Shown here in pieces: positions 21,481 through 33,948 of a stretch of DNA of 64,000 nt. Each line of letters begins with the position of its first letter. Position 1 is the stretch's first letter. Below the pieces are notes generated by a model. It was not told the DNA's origin. It saw only the letters and a list, made by a program, of their open reading frames with translations, and did not search any database. The stretch comes from CAVORB01 sp963736235. Lineage in GTDB: Bacteria; Pseudomonadota; Gammaproteobacteria; Chromatiales; Chromatiaceae. The position numbers were made by a program, and so were the translations under genes. The DNA lies in the NCBI GenBank assembly GCA_963736235.1, contig CAVTOR010000003.1:1-64000 (forward strand), in the 5' to 3' direction.

Positions 21481-23106
21481 CTACCTGCAAATGCCCGGCG
21501 GGCAATCCAGCCCCACATCGACAACAGTCCCGGGTTCCGCCCCCGCCCATCCTTGCCGCACCGCTCGTTCTAGCGCCTGGAACCACTGCCAGGTATTCGG
21601 CACAGGGACGAGGTCGCGTTCCTGCCCCAGCGCCGTGCGAAGGCTCCCCGAGGGCGTCAGGGCGAAGACACGGCTAAAACCCTCGGTGGGAACCGGCCGG
21701 GGAGGATCCGGCATGCCCCAGATCACGGCCTCGGTCTTGAGGTCGTAGGAGAGTGAGATGATCTCACCCAATCCGACACCGCTCTCCGCGACCAGGATCA
21801 GCGGCCGTTCGGCGGCGTTCATGAGCCGGGCGACGGCACGATTCTGGGCGCTGAAATTCTTGCTCCACCAGGTCTCCGCACGCAAGATCAGGGATCCCGA
21901 ATAGAGCGCGGCGCCGAGCACGACCAGGAGACCCGCCCGAGCGGAGCGACGCCTGACGGCGCCGGGGGCGTCCCAGGCGGCCGCCAGCGCCCACGCCACG
22001 GCAAGCTCGACCGCGACAAGGCCCGGCAAGGCGTACCGCGGATGCAGCGATCGGCTACCGCCGAGGAGGAGGTCGGGCAGCAACATCACCAGTGCAAAAG
22101 CGGTGAACAGGAGCACGCAGAACAACAGCGGCAAACGGGGGCCATCGAGCGCGAACGACGAAAGCCACCAACCCAGGGGCAAGAGACCGACGAGCAGCCA
22201 GTGACCGAAGGCGGGCACATCCGCGAAGCTGCGTACCAGGTGCATGCCCCAGGCCTCGAAAACCCTCGCGGGTCCGATATCTCGCGCCATCCACTCGGTG
22301 ACCTGCACGACCCTATGCGAACCATCGATCAGGACCAGTATCCAGGGGATGAAGAGTGCAACAGCAACCAGCAAGGCTCGCCCCATGTGGCCCGCGAAGG
22401 CAGCGAGCCGTCCTCCCTCGCCGCGCGTCAATGCCAGTCCGTAGAGAAGATGCGCACCAATGACCAGTACCGACAGGAGGTGGGCGTAGAGACCAACGGC
22501 GATCAATACGCCGTACAACCACCAGTCCGCTCGCGCACCGCCGCGCAGCGCACGCAGAAAAGCGGCACTGGCCGCTGCCGCTACCCCGGCCCACAGGGCA
22601 TATTCCCTCGCCTCCTGTGCATACAGCAGATGCAGCGGAGAAAGCGCTACGAGGACAGCGGCCAACCAGGCGACCTTGCGATCAGGAAAGAGCTCACGCG
22701 CAAGCCAGAAAACCGCTGGAATGAGCAAGATGGACAAGAGCGCGGAGGTTCCCCGCAGCGCTAGCAGCGGATCACCGACCACGTGGGCCGCGGCCCGGGC
22801 CGCGAGATAATACAGCGGGCTGTGCTCCGGGTGGTCCGTTAGCGCTCGGAGCGTATCGCCCCAGCCGCGCTCAGGAGCGGGCCGTTGAAAGGCCAGCAGG
22901 TCGCCCGGCGCAAGTGGCCGTGCGCTGAAAACGTAACGTGCGACCTCGGTCTGATCATAGCCGAACACCCGCATGGCGGTGAACACCTCGTCGTGCCAGA
23001 CGACCATGCGATCGAGGCCGTAGAGGCGACCGGCGGCGCCGAGCGCCATCAGCAACGCTGCGAGCAACGTCACCTGGAGCGACACGGCACTGGGGCGAGT
23101 GGTCAT
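21481..23106 (-). CDS. GT39-like membrane glycosyltransferase
   Basis: A 541-residue polytopic protein of the PMT/ArnT type (glycosyltransferase 39/83). The first luminal loop holds the typical acidic pair (VVWHDEVFTAMR near residues 35-46), and SPLHLLYAQEAREYALWAG is a family signature. About 11 hydrophobic segments are followed by a soluble C-terminal domain. It would transfer a sugar from a polyprenyl phosphate donor. It ends 9 bases before the glucan synthase start, so the two probably form an operon for a surface glycan. Confidence 0.85.
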   Translation of the reverse strand: MTTRPSAVSLQVTLLAALLMALGAAGRLYGLDRMVVWHDEVFTAMRVFGYDQTEVARYVFSARPLAPGDLLAFQRPAPERGWGDTLRALTDHPEHSPLYYLAARAAAHVVGDPLLALRGTSALLSILLIPAVFWLARELFPDRKVAWLAAVLVALSPLHLLYAQEAREYALWAGVAAAASAAFLRALRGGARADWWLYGVLIAVGLYAHLLSVLVIGAHLLYGLALTRGEGGRLAAFAGHMGRALLVAVALFIPWILVLIDGSHRVVQVTEWMARDIGPARVFEAWGMHLVRSFADVPAFGHWLLVGLLPLGWWLSSFALDGPRLPLLFCVLLFTAFALVMLLPDLLLGGSRSLHPRYALPGLVAVELAVAWALAAAWDAPGAVRRRSARAGLLVVLGAALYSGSLILRAETWWSKNFSAQNRAVARLMNAAERPLILVAESGVGLGEIISLSYDLKTEAVIWGMPDPPRPVPTEGFSRVFALTPSGSLRTALGQERDLVPVPNTWQWFQALERAVRQGWAGAEPGTVVDVGLDCPPGICR

Positions 23107-23431
23107 ATGCTGGAACGGCTGGAACTCGAGGCGTTGCGCCTGGGAACTAAGGCATCACAGAGAGAGCAAAAAACCTTGTAAGTGTGCATGAGCGGAGAGA
23201 AAAACGCGAGGCGTCCACGCTCCTACCCGCGACGGCCAATACCCGCGAGCCCGATATCGAAACCTAGACCGTCGATACCGGGTCCTATTTCGACAAACTC
23301 TGATCTCGCGACGATGGCCCGAACATGGGCACCGGGTAGCCAGATGATCTCACGACCGTTTACCCGACCAACCGATCCGGATAGCATCTCCCACCCGATC
23401 GGCGCATGCGGGCGAGCCGGAAGCGGCATAG
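23107..23431. other. Intergenic, possible small minus-strand frame
   Basis: A stretch of 325 bases between divergent genes. A minus-strand frame from about 23450 to 23223 could encode roughly 75 residues (WEMLSGSVGRVNGREIIWLP followed by a Gly/Ile-rich end), but I do not recognise it. Promoters for both the GT39 gene and the DUF4389 gene must lie here. Confidence 0.3.
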
Positions 23432-23800
23432 GTGAGGCTAGTGATGACATTTGGTCGAAGACCCGGAACCGACGATGACGGCTCGCAATCATCCCTCCAG
23501 CGGACGACCGAGTGGATCGTCGCGAACCGGTCGGTTTGGTTGCGCGGCCTGCTGATGCTGGCACTCTATTTCGTCTTCTGGTTGGTGAAGCTCGTTGCCG
23601 GCCTGGCCGCGCTTTTCCAGTTCGGCTCCCTGCTCCTCACCGGGCGACCCAACGAACCCCTGAGGGTCTTCGGTGCGAGTCTCGCTCTCTATAGCCATGA
23701 CATCGTGGCCTACCTTACCTTCGCGAGCGAGCGCCTGCCGTTCCCGTTCACCGAATGGCCCAAGCCCGCATACGACGAGGACCGCGATTGGGACGACTAG
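23432..23800 (+). CDS. DUF4389 domain protein
   Basis: A 122-residue membrane protein. The core RSVWLRGLLMLALYFVFWLV and the following hydrophobic segment, then LYSHDIVAYLTFASERLPFP and an acidic tail, match DUF4389. The start could lie a few residues downstream of 23432. The function of the family is unknown. Confidence 0.8.
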   Translation: MRLVMTFGRRPGTDDDGSQSSLQRTTEWIVANRSVWLRGLLMLALYFVFWLVKLVAGLAALFQFGSLLLTGRPNEPLRVFGASLALYSHDIVAYLTFASERLPFPFTEWPKPAYDEDRDWDD

Positions 23801-23926
23801 GGGAAGGCCGACCGAGCGCGATCCTCCTGTCCCTGGGCGAACGCGGCGCCATGCGACCCGACCGGTCGAACCTACCGTCTAGCAAGACGGGTCCAGGCGA
23901 TCCTTCCGAGACCCATCGCTTCTACG

Positions 23927-25240
23927 TCAACGACCTCCACCGCGGCCGCCGCCTCCACCTCGGGAAGCGCCCGAGCGCGTCCTGCCGCCGCCAAAGCCCC
24001 TGGGAGCAGCGGAGGGAATCCTCCCCCGTGACGAGTCCCAACGGCCTTGCGCCGGCGATGTTCCGCCTGCCCGCCCACTACTTGGCGCCCGATCTTGCGG
24101 CGCCCCTGCGGAACTCTGGCTCTCCGGCGACTGAGATCCGAGCGGTCGATCGACCGTAGACGCCCCGCCGGTGCTCGATGGGTTCAGTCCGCGGGAGGTG
24201 CCCGCATCATCGAATCCGCCGACACCGGTTTCGAGCGGCCCGCGCATTGGACCGGCCTCGTTTGGACCCAGCTCGGACCGGCCAGCCCCGCGCGGCGCGG
24301 GCAAGACGCGTACGCTCTCCGGCACAAGCTCACTGTCGGCGCCGACGCGTGCCTCCACCACGACTCGCTCTCCGACCTTGAGATCGCGGACACCGCCCGG
24401 GAGTGACAGCACCCCGACGCGGAGTCCCTTCGCGGCCGCAAAGCCCTCCACCAAGAGATTGCGCACCTTGCCGCCGAACGGCAGCCGCGGTACGACACGA
24501 ATCCGCCGCACGCTCAGCCGGTCACCCGCGGCCTGCCCGTATAGGGTGACGACCGATTCCGGGCGGATCCCGGGACGGTCTAGGTCCTCGGGGAGCCGAA
24601 ACCGCCGTCCCCCAATGAAGACATCCCGACCCTCCACGCGCTCGATGATGCCGCCGACGAGATCGGGCACGTCCGCCGCAGGCCGGTCGAGGCGGGAGGC
24701 GACCACCACCCCATCCTGGTCGCGCAACCCCGACACCGCGACACGCTCTCCCGGCCTCAGGACATCGGTCAGCGGGTCCCCAGCGGGCAATCTCACGCGC
24801 TGTCCGAGCACGGTCATTTCCCCGCCTACGGGATCAATGGACGCGACGGGACCCGCGACGGCGTGCCGGACCCCGATCGCGCGCGCCTTCAGCCCAGCCG
24901 AGCTCTCGTCGGCTTCCACCTCGACCACCTGCCCGACGCGCAGATCCCCGGGCGTCCCGGCACGACCGTAGAGGGTCACGGGCTGGTCGTCTCGATAATG
25001 CACCTCGACGCCGTTGACCCAGATGCTCCCGAATGCGGTGACGGTCCCGACGATTCCCGTGCCGCCAATTCCACGTCCGTCCCCGGAGGGCTTGTGGCCA
25101 GTGCCGCCGATTCCGGAGCCGTCATCCCGCGCGGTCAAACCAGTACCGCCGAGGCCTCGTCCACCGCCAAGCTCGTCAGCCAGGACCGGGATGAGGGTCA
25201 ACAGGAGACACAAGAGACCAATCAGCCGACGATGATGCAC
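23927..25240 (-). CDS. DUF5666 repeat protein, exported
   Basis: A 437-residue secreted protein. After a signal peptide (residues 1-22) comes a Gly-rich stretch with repeated GGTG motifs, then at least three DUF5666-type beta modules (GTVTAFGSIWVNGVEV, GPVASIDPVGGEMTVLGQRV, GGIIERVEGRDVFIGGRRF), and a long low-complexity Ser/Gly/Arg tail from about residue 330. The start lies 3 bases after the DUF6502 stop, so they form a two-gene operon. DUF5666 proteins are thought to be extracellular or periplasmic, but no activity is known to me. Confidence 0.82.
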   Translation of the reverse strand: MHHRRLIGLLCLLLTLIPVLADELGGGRGLGGTGLTARDDGSGIGGTGHKPSGDGRGIGGTGIVGTVTAFGSIWVNGVEVHYRDDQPVTLYGRAGTPGDLRVGQVVEVEADESSAGLKARAIGVRHAVAGPVASIDPVGGEMTVLGQRVRLPAGDPLTDVLRPGERVAVSGLRDQDGVVVASRLDRPAADVPDLVGGIIERVEGRDVFIGGRRFRLPEDLDRPGIRPESVVTLYGQAAGDRLSVRRIRVVPRLPFGGKVRNLLVEGFAAAKGLRVGVLSLPGGVRDLKVGERVVVEARVGADSELVPESVRVLPAPRGAGRSELGPNEAGPMRGPLETGVGGFDDAGTSRGLNPSSTGGASTVDRPLGSQSPESQSSAGAPQDRAPSSGRAGGTSPAQGRWDSSRGRIPSAAPRGFGGGRTRSGASRGGGGGRGGGR

Positions 25241-25243
25241 TGT

Positions 25244-26083
25244 TCAGCCCTCCTCATACTGCGGGTTGGGCGGAGCGTAGAAATAGACGCCGAAGCTCAT
25301 TCTGCGGTCGGCGTGGGGCGCGTCCTGGTCCCGATCCGCCAAGGCGCTGGCCTCCCGGTTTAGGGACAGCAGCGCATCCATGCCGAGTTCCCGGGCGCGA
25401 TCCTCCAGGCGCGCGACGGCCTCCGGCGTCAAGCGATTGTAGTAGACCGCCCGCTCGATAAACGCCCTCTCCCGCTCGGCAAAGTTGTGGTCGCAGGCCG
25501 CGATGTGGTCGTGCAGGTTGCGCCCGAGGAAGAAGGCGAGCTCGTCCATCCCCTCGCGCGGCACCAGGGCCGTCTCAGCCAGCGACACCCGGCCCTCGCT
25601 GTCGAGGCGGACCAGGCGACGGTCCATCAGGTCGTCCAGTACCGCACGTGGTCGAATGTCCTTGCTGAGGCGGGTCACCAGGGACTCAAACGAGGGCCCC
25701 TCCGCGGCGGACCGAGGTAACGGCAGCGGGGCCCCCGCCCCGTCCGTGTAACCGCTGTTTCCCGCCCAGTAGGCAATGATCTGCGCGCTCAGAGAGAGCG
25801 CCACGGGCGGGTCCAGATGCTCCGCGGGTCTCCGGTCCCTCAAGCGCTTGACATCCTTGCGGTGTACGCCGGTGAGCAGCGTAATGCGGCTATCGGTCGG
25901 ACGACCGGTCACGGGAGGGCAATCCCGTTGCGCCACGTCCACGTAGAGCTCCTTCAACAGCGCCGCCAGAGCAGGGAAGGTCACGCCCTCGCGCACCAAC
26001 AGCCGCACCAATGGGCGCAGCAGCCGCCTGAGCGCCCGCACTAGAGCGGGGTGTGGTGAGCTGTGAACGTGTAACGACTCCAT
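25244..26083 (-). CDS. DUF6502 family protein
   Basis: A 279-residue soluble protein. The N-terminal third (LVRLLVREGVTFPALAALLK, then RITLLTGVHRKDVKRLR) looks like a helix-turn-helix DNA-binding segment. The rest is helical and ends in FGVYFYAPP. The start at 26083 is preferred because the upstream part of the frame crosses the repeat-rich promoter. It is paired with the DUF5666 gene. A role as a DNA-binding regulator of the operon is my inference. Confidence 0.75.
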   Translation of the reverse strand: MESLHVHSSPHPALVRALRRLLRPLVRLLVREGVTFPALAALLKELYVDVAQRDCPPVTGRPTDSRITLLTGVHRKDVKRLRDRRPAEHLDPPVALSLSAQIIAYWAGNSGYTDGAGAPLPLPRSAAEGPSFESLVTRLSKDIRPRAVLDDLMDRRLVRLDSEGRVSLAETALVPREGMDELAFFLGRNLHDHIAACDHNFAERERAFIERAVYYNRLTPEAVARLEDRARELGMDALLSLNREASALADRDQDAPHADRRMSFGVYFYAPPNPQYEEG

Positions 26084-26131
26084 GGGTGTCCTGGAATTGG
26101 GCAACGGATAAGCCTGTATACCGCACCCATT

Positions 26132-26210
26132 CGTGGGAAACAATCCCACATATTGACGTGTGAAATTTTCCCACATATACTCAAAACACCTGAGGGATAA
26201 TTTCCCACAA
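26132..26210. promoter_or_regulatory. Cluster of TGTGGGAAA-type repeats, candidate operator
   Basis: The divergent region between DUF6502 and the small secreted protein holds repeated TTCCCACA boxes at 26168-26175 and 26202-26209. An inverted pair lies at 26133-26150 (GTGGGAAA, then AATCCCACA). The region is unusually AT-rich for the window and includes the likely promoters. The repeats look like binding sites for a regulator, perhaps the DUF6502 protein. Confidence 0.55.
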
Positions 26211-26233
26211 AGACTGAGCGGAGCCCACCAGCC

Positions 26234-26695
26234 ATGAGCAAGATCGATATGAGGTTTATCTCCAATTTCGTCAGGAGCGGCCCATACGGCACCCGGAGGT
26301 CCGTCCTGTCTGCGGCGGCGCTGTTCGCGGCGATTGGCCTTACGGACGCCAAGGCCGTGGATTTCGAGGACTACACGTTTGATCGCTTCGCCCGTTCCGA
26401 AATCGTCCGGGAAGTTCCGGCCGACCGGTACCGCGCTCCGCTGCCGACACCCGAGCGTTACCAGTTGCGCAGGCTCCCGCGCGTGTCCGTAGGGGACATC
26501 GTCGCTCCCGACATCGGCTGGCGAAACGGACCCGGTCGCCCGGATCGGGGGGGATTTTCAGGTTACCGCGGCGGTGTCGGGGGGCCCGGATACAAGCGTC
26601 GCGCACGCTTCCACGGGCCGGGGCAGCACCGTGTCGGCAGGAGCTACCTGAGCGATACGGTCATTGCCATCCCCACGCCCCGCTGGCGACGCTAG
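26234..26695 (+). CDS. Small exported Gly/Arg-rich protein, unknown
   Basis: A 153-residue protein with a Sec or Tat-like leader: GTRRSVLSAAALFAAIGL with likely cleavage after TDAKA. The mature part is rich in Arg, Gly and Pro and has no recognised domain. It is transcribed divergently from DUF6502/DUF5666, sharing the repeat-bearing control region, so co-regulation is likely. Confidence 0.6.
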   Translation: MSKIDMRFISNFVRSGPYGTRRSVLSAAALFAAIGLTDAKAVDFEDYTFDRFARSEIVREVPADRYRAPLPTPERYQLRRLPRVSVGDIVAPDIGWRNGPGRPDRGGFSGYRGGVGGPGYKRRARFHGPGQHRVGRSYLSDTVIAIPTPRWRR

Positions 26696-26766
26696 CGATT
26701 TCGCAACGACGGCGCGCGGGGTACACCCGACCGCCGTCTTCTATAAGCAGCATCGGTGGAGAAGAC

Positions 26767-27075
26767 ATGATGAGGATGACGAAGAAACTCACGATCACCG
26801 CAATCGGCATGGCCCTTGCCGCTTCCGCAGCCGCGCATCACAACTCGCCCTTTGGTGAGGACGGCATCGACATCGGCGACATGCAGGGGATGCACGACGC
26901 GACCTACGACCGGGTATCCAGCTTCGACTACGGAAACACCGACATGGGCCAGGCAATGGACCCGGCGGATAGCCAGATGCCGGATGGAATCGATCCCCAG
27001 CCGAGTGGGGTGGACATCCCGGACGGTGTGCTGGTCCCGGGATCAGGACCGGTCAACGGCCCCGGCGTGGACTAG
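26767..27075 (+). CDS. Small exported acidic protein, unknown
   Basis: A 102-residue protein with a clear signal peptide (ITAIGMALAASAAAHH). The mature chain is acidic and rich in Asp, Gly, Met and Pro, with no recognised domain. It follows the previous small secreted protein on the same strand after 71 bases and may be cotranscribed with it. Confidence 0.6.
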   Translation: MMRMTKKLTITAIGMALAASAAAHHNSPFGEDGIDIGDMQGMHDATYDRVSSFDYGNTDMGQAMDPADSQMPDGIDPQPSGVDIPDGVLVPGSGPVNGPGVD

Positions 27076-27089
27076 GCGCTCGATTCGGT

Positions 27090-27119
27090 AGGCAACCTGG
27101 AGACGCGTTAGGTTGCCTG
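27090..27119. terminator. Hairpin after the small secreted protein gene
   Basis: GGCAACCT pairs with AGGTTGCC around a 12-base loop, about 15 bases after the stop. There is no T run behind it, so it may be a rho-independent-like element or just a transcript-stabilising hairpin. Confidence 0.4.
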
Positions 27120-27244
27120 CCGCCATTAGTTATCGATGCACGAGGTCCGCGGCGATGACAACGCTAAGCTAGGAGGCCGTCCGACTTGGCACCCGCGTAG
27201 CGGGTAAAATCGTCGGCGATGACCGAGACCGCGAAGAGGATGCG

Positions 27245-28603
27245 ATGCCAGCTGAGTTTATCCCGATCGATCGCGACACCCCGCAGCTGTTTCCTGCGAG
27301 TGTCCAAGACTATGTGCCGGAGAAACACCTGGCGCCCTTGGTCGTGGAGATCGTCGATCAGCTCGATTTGAAGCATCTGGTTGGCGCCTATCGTGGCACG
27401 GGCTCGGCTGCGTACCACCCGTCGATGCTGGTGGCGCTGCTGTTCTACGGGTATGCCACGGGCGTATTCTCCAGCCGCAAGCTCGCGCAGGCGACCTACG
27501 ATTCGATCGCTTTTCGGTTCATCTGCGCCAACACCCATCCGGATCACCGCACGATTGCCGAGTTCCGAAAGCGTTTCCTCCCCAAGTTGGAAGCCCTGTT
27601 TTTCGAGATCCTGCTCATCGGGCAGGCCATGGGGCTGGTGAAGCTGGGCACGGTCAGCCTGGACGGAACCAAGATCAAGGCCAACGCCAGCAAGCACAAG
27701 GCGTTGAGCTGGGCGCACGCCAACCGGCTCGAGGAGCAGCTCAAGGGCGAGGTGGCTGAGCTGATGCGCCTGGCCGAGCAGGCTGATAACCAACCGCTGC
27801 CCGAGCAGATGGATATCCCGCTGGAGCTGGAACGGCGCGAGAAGCGTTTGGAAGTCATCGCGGCGGCCAAGGCGGAAATCGCCGCCCGGGCGCAGGCACG
27901 TTTCGAGCGCGAGCAGGCCGAGTACGAAGAAAAGCAGGCCAAGCGCGAGGCGCACGAGAAGAAGACCGGCAAGAAGCCAAGAGGCAAAGGACCGAAACCG
28001 CCGACCCCGGGTCCGCGCCCCAAGGATCAGGTCAACCTCACCGATGAGCAATCGCGCATCATGCCGACTCCAAGCGGTGGGTTCGAACAGGGCTATAACG
28101 CCCAGGCTGGTGTCGACATCGACACCCATCTGATCGTCGAAGAGCACGTCACCCAGCACACCAACGACAAGCAGGAAGTCGCTCCGGCCCTGGAGAACCT
28201 CGCCACCCTCCCCGAAGAACTCGGTGAGGTCGAGGCACTGCTGGCCGACACCGGCTACCACAGCGAAGCGAACATCGAGCGGTGCGAATCTGCCGGTATC
28301 GAGCCGCTGATTCCAGCCAAGCGCGAGGGGCACAACCAGCCCCTGGCGGAACGCTTCTGCGAGGATCCTGAACCACCCAGCGACCCCTCCCCGGTTCAAG
28401 CGACAGCCCATCGCCTGCAAACGCGGGCCGGGAAGACGCTTTACGCCAAGCGCAAGTCCACGGTGGAAACCGTCTTCGGCATCATCAAGCAGGTGATGGG
28501 ATTCCGCCAGTTCCTGTTGCGCGGCTTGCGCGCCGTGCAAGGCGAATGGGCACTGGTGTGCATCGGATGGAATCTGCGGCGTCTTTTTGTCTTGAAAGGG
28601 TGA
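27245..28603 (+). CDS. IS1182-type transposase
   Basis: A 452-residue DDE transposase. It has the N-terminal domain of the family (RHPDHRTIAEFRKRF-like segment), the first Asp in SLDGTKIKANASKHK, a charged coiled-coil insert (about 170-265) with Lys/Pro-rich repeats, then GFEQGYNAQAGVD, LADTGYHSEANI and the closing Glu in KSTVETVFGIIKQVMGFRQF. The frame is intact. I could not identify the inverted repeats that bound the element. It separates the small secreted proteins from the lipoprotein gene. Confidence 0.85.
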   Translation: MPAEFIPIDRDTPQLFPASVQDYVPEKHLAPLVVEIVDQLDLKHLVGAYRGTGSAAYHPSMLVALLFYGYATGVFSSRKLAQATYDSIAFRFICANTHPDHRTIAEFRKRFLPKLEALFFEILLIGQAMGLVKLGTVSLDGTKIKANASKHKALSWAHANRLEEQLKGEVAELMRLAEQADNQPLPEQMDIPLELERREKRLEVIAAAKAEIAARAQARFEREQAEYEEKQAKREAHEKKTGKKPRGKGPKPPTPGPRPKDQVNLTDEQSRIMPTPSGGFEQGYNAQAGVDIDTHLIVEEHVTQHTNDKQEVAPALENLATLPEELGEVEALLADTGYHSEANIERCESAGIEPLIPAKREGHNQPLAERFCEDPEPPSDPSPVQATAHRLQTRAGKTLYAKRKSTVETVFGIIKQVMGFRQFLLRGLRAVQGEWALVCIGWNLRRLFVLKG

Positions 28604-28748
28604 AAAAGGGCAGAGAGCACGCGTTTTTGCTCAAAGACGGCGTTTTCCCACCCGCATCGTGAAATGACGCCGCGATTTCTGACGCCAACAACCCGCGACG
28701 CCCTAATCCGGCGGCTAAGCCGGACGGGCTCCTAGGGGGACCGAAGAC

Positions 28749-29216
28749 ATGCGCAAATCAACAGCCGTGACTGCGACGATCATCCTCGCATTCGCGATGA
28801 TCGCCGGTTGCACCTCCAGCCGATACGGAACCAACGAGCAGATTGGTATGGTCATTGGTGGCACCCTTGGCGGCCTTCTCGGCAACCAGGTCGATGACTA
28901 CGACTGGCGCACCGCCGCGATCATCGGTGGAACCATGGCTGGCTCCTTCATCGGCGGGGCCATCGGGCACTCGATGGACACCACGGACCAGTTGCGCACC
29001 GGCCAGACCCTGGAAACGGTGCGAACCGGCGTGTCGTCGAATTGGCGCAATCCGGATACGGGCTACCAGTACACGGTCGTACCATCAAGCACCTACGAGA
29101 CCGGATCGGGGCCCTGCCGGGAGTACACGATCGATGCGGTCATCAACGGCCGAAGGGAAAAGGTACGAGGCACCGCCTGCCGGCAATCAGACGGCAGCTG
29201 GCGCACGGTGTCCTAG
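28749..29216 (+). CDS. Glycine-zipper surface lipoprotein (RT0821/17 kDa antigen type)
   Basis: A 155-residue lipoprotein with lipobox AMIAGC at residues 16-21. A glycine zipper (GMVIGGTLGGLLGNQ, GGTMAGSFIGGAIGHSMD) is followed by a C-terminal domain ending in REKVRGTACRQSDGSW, typical of RT0821/Lpp0805 outer membrane antigens. A ribosome site AGGGGG lies just upstream. It probably sits in the outer membrane. Confidence 0.85.
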   Translation: MRKSTAVTATIILAFAMIAGCTSSRYGTNEQIGMVIGGTLGGLLGNQVDDYDWRTAAIIGGTMAGSFIGGAIGHSMDTTDQLRTGQTLETVRTGVSSNWRNPDTGYQYTVVPSSTYETGSGPCREYTIDAVINGRREKVRGTACRQSDGSWRTVS

Positions 29217-29329
29217 CTCTAATCCTTGCCTAGCCCAGAACGTAGGCCAGACACCGTCCCCTGCGCCATCGCCCGGGCCGGACAGGTGCCCGGCGTAGCG
29301 CGCTGTCCGCCGCGCACCGAGCTCCGCCG

Positions 29330-33061
<3,732 letters not shown>

Positions 33062-33227
33062 TGGGTGACTGGAATCCGGCGACCTGGGGCCGCCGCGGCC
33101 GGAACGATTCGTGATTATACGGCCAGGACCCGGATCCTGGGTTTCGAAGGTCGTTAGGACGCCTCGTACCCGGGCGTTTATTATCTGAAAGCAGAGAGAA
33201 GTGAATACCTTGCCGAGGAGGATCGAG

Positions 33228-33452
33228 ATGATACAGCCCCTCATGGTGCTGCCGAGCAAAGAGGCGGGCCGGATCCGTGTGGTGACGGTGCCCGAGGACA
33301 TGTCCGCCCACGAGGCCTATCGCTACGTCACCGGACTGATTGCCGGGGTCCCGCGGAGCGCTGAGGACGGTTGGGTGGACGAGGTCCTCGACGCGCTGGA
33401 GGAGCACGGCTTCGAGACGGTGAGTTTCGACCTGGGTCCACCGTTGGACTGA
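33228..33452 (+). CDS. Small conserved-looking protein, unknown
   Basis: A 74-residue soluble protein (MIQPLMVLPSKEAGRIRVV, then HEAYRYVTGLIAG, then EEHGFETVSFDLGPPLD). The ATG at 33228 has a good ribosome site (GAGGAG) 7 bases upstream. It is divergent from metH and stands just before rlmH, possibly in its operon. I do not recognise a family. Confidence 0.6.
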   Translation: MIQPLMVLPSKEAGRIRVVTVPEDMSAHEAYRYVTGLIAGVPRSAEDGWVDEVLDALEEHGFETVSFDLGPPLD

Positions 33453-33461
33453 CCCCCCGCG

Positions 33462-33932
33462 ATGCGCATCCACTTGCTCGCCGTCGGTCGCCGGATGCCG
33501 GGTTGGGTCGAGAGCGGCTATGGAGAGTACGCCAAGCGCCTCCCTCCCGAGTGCGCCCTGCACCTGGTGGAGATCGAGCCCGGCCATCGCGGCAAGGGCG
33601 CGAGCACGGAGGTGGCGCGGCGGGCCGAGGGCGAGCGCATGCTGGCCGCTCTGCCAAGGGGGGCGCAGGTCATCGCCCTGGACGAGAGAGGCCGCGCCTG
33701 GAGCACCGCACAGTTGGCCGGGAAGCTCGCGGACTGGATGGGCGACGGCCGCGACCTGGCCCTGCTGGTGGGCGGCCCCGAGGGCCTGGCCGACGCCTGC
33801 CTGGAGCACGCAGAGGGACTCTGGTCCCTTTCGTCACTGACCTTTCCACACCCACTGGTCCGGGTCATACTGGCCGAGCAGCTCTACCGCTCATGGAGCA
33901 TCCTCCGCGGCCACCCATACCACCGGGGCTGA
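33462..33932 (+). CDS. rlmH: 23S rRNA m3-pseudouridine1915 methyltransferase RlmH
   Basis: A 156-residue SPOUT methyltransferase, the usual length. Signatures: LLAVGRRMPGWVESGYGEYA at the N-terminus, the SAM-binding knot LLVGGPEGL, and the C-terminal LTFPHPLVRVILAEQLYRSW with HPYHRG. It methylates pseudouridine 1915 of 23S rRNA on the 70S ribosome. It is the first conserved gene of the rlmH-maf-rng cluster. Confidence 0.95.
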   Translation: MRIHLLAVGRRMPGWVESGYGEYAKRLPPECALHLVEIEPGHRGKGASTEVARRAEGERMLAALPRGAQVIALDERGRAWSTAQLAGKLADWMGDGRDLALLVGGPEGLADACLEHAEGLWSLSSLTFPHPLVRVILAEQLYRSWSILRGHPYHRG

Positions 33933-33948
33933 AACAGGGGCACTAGCG

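Noticed and set aside
28604..28748. Right end of the IS1182 element
   Set aside because: Partial matches with the left side exist, but no inverted repeat was good enough to set a boundary.
33062..33227. Riboswitch in the metH leader
   Set aside because: I looked for cobalamin-box and SAH-type motifs and saw no convincing core sequence.
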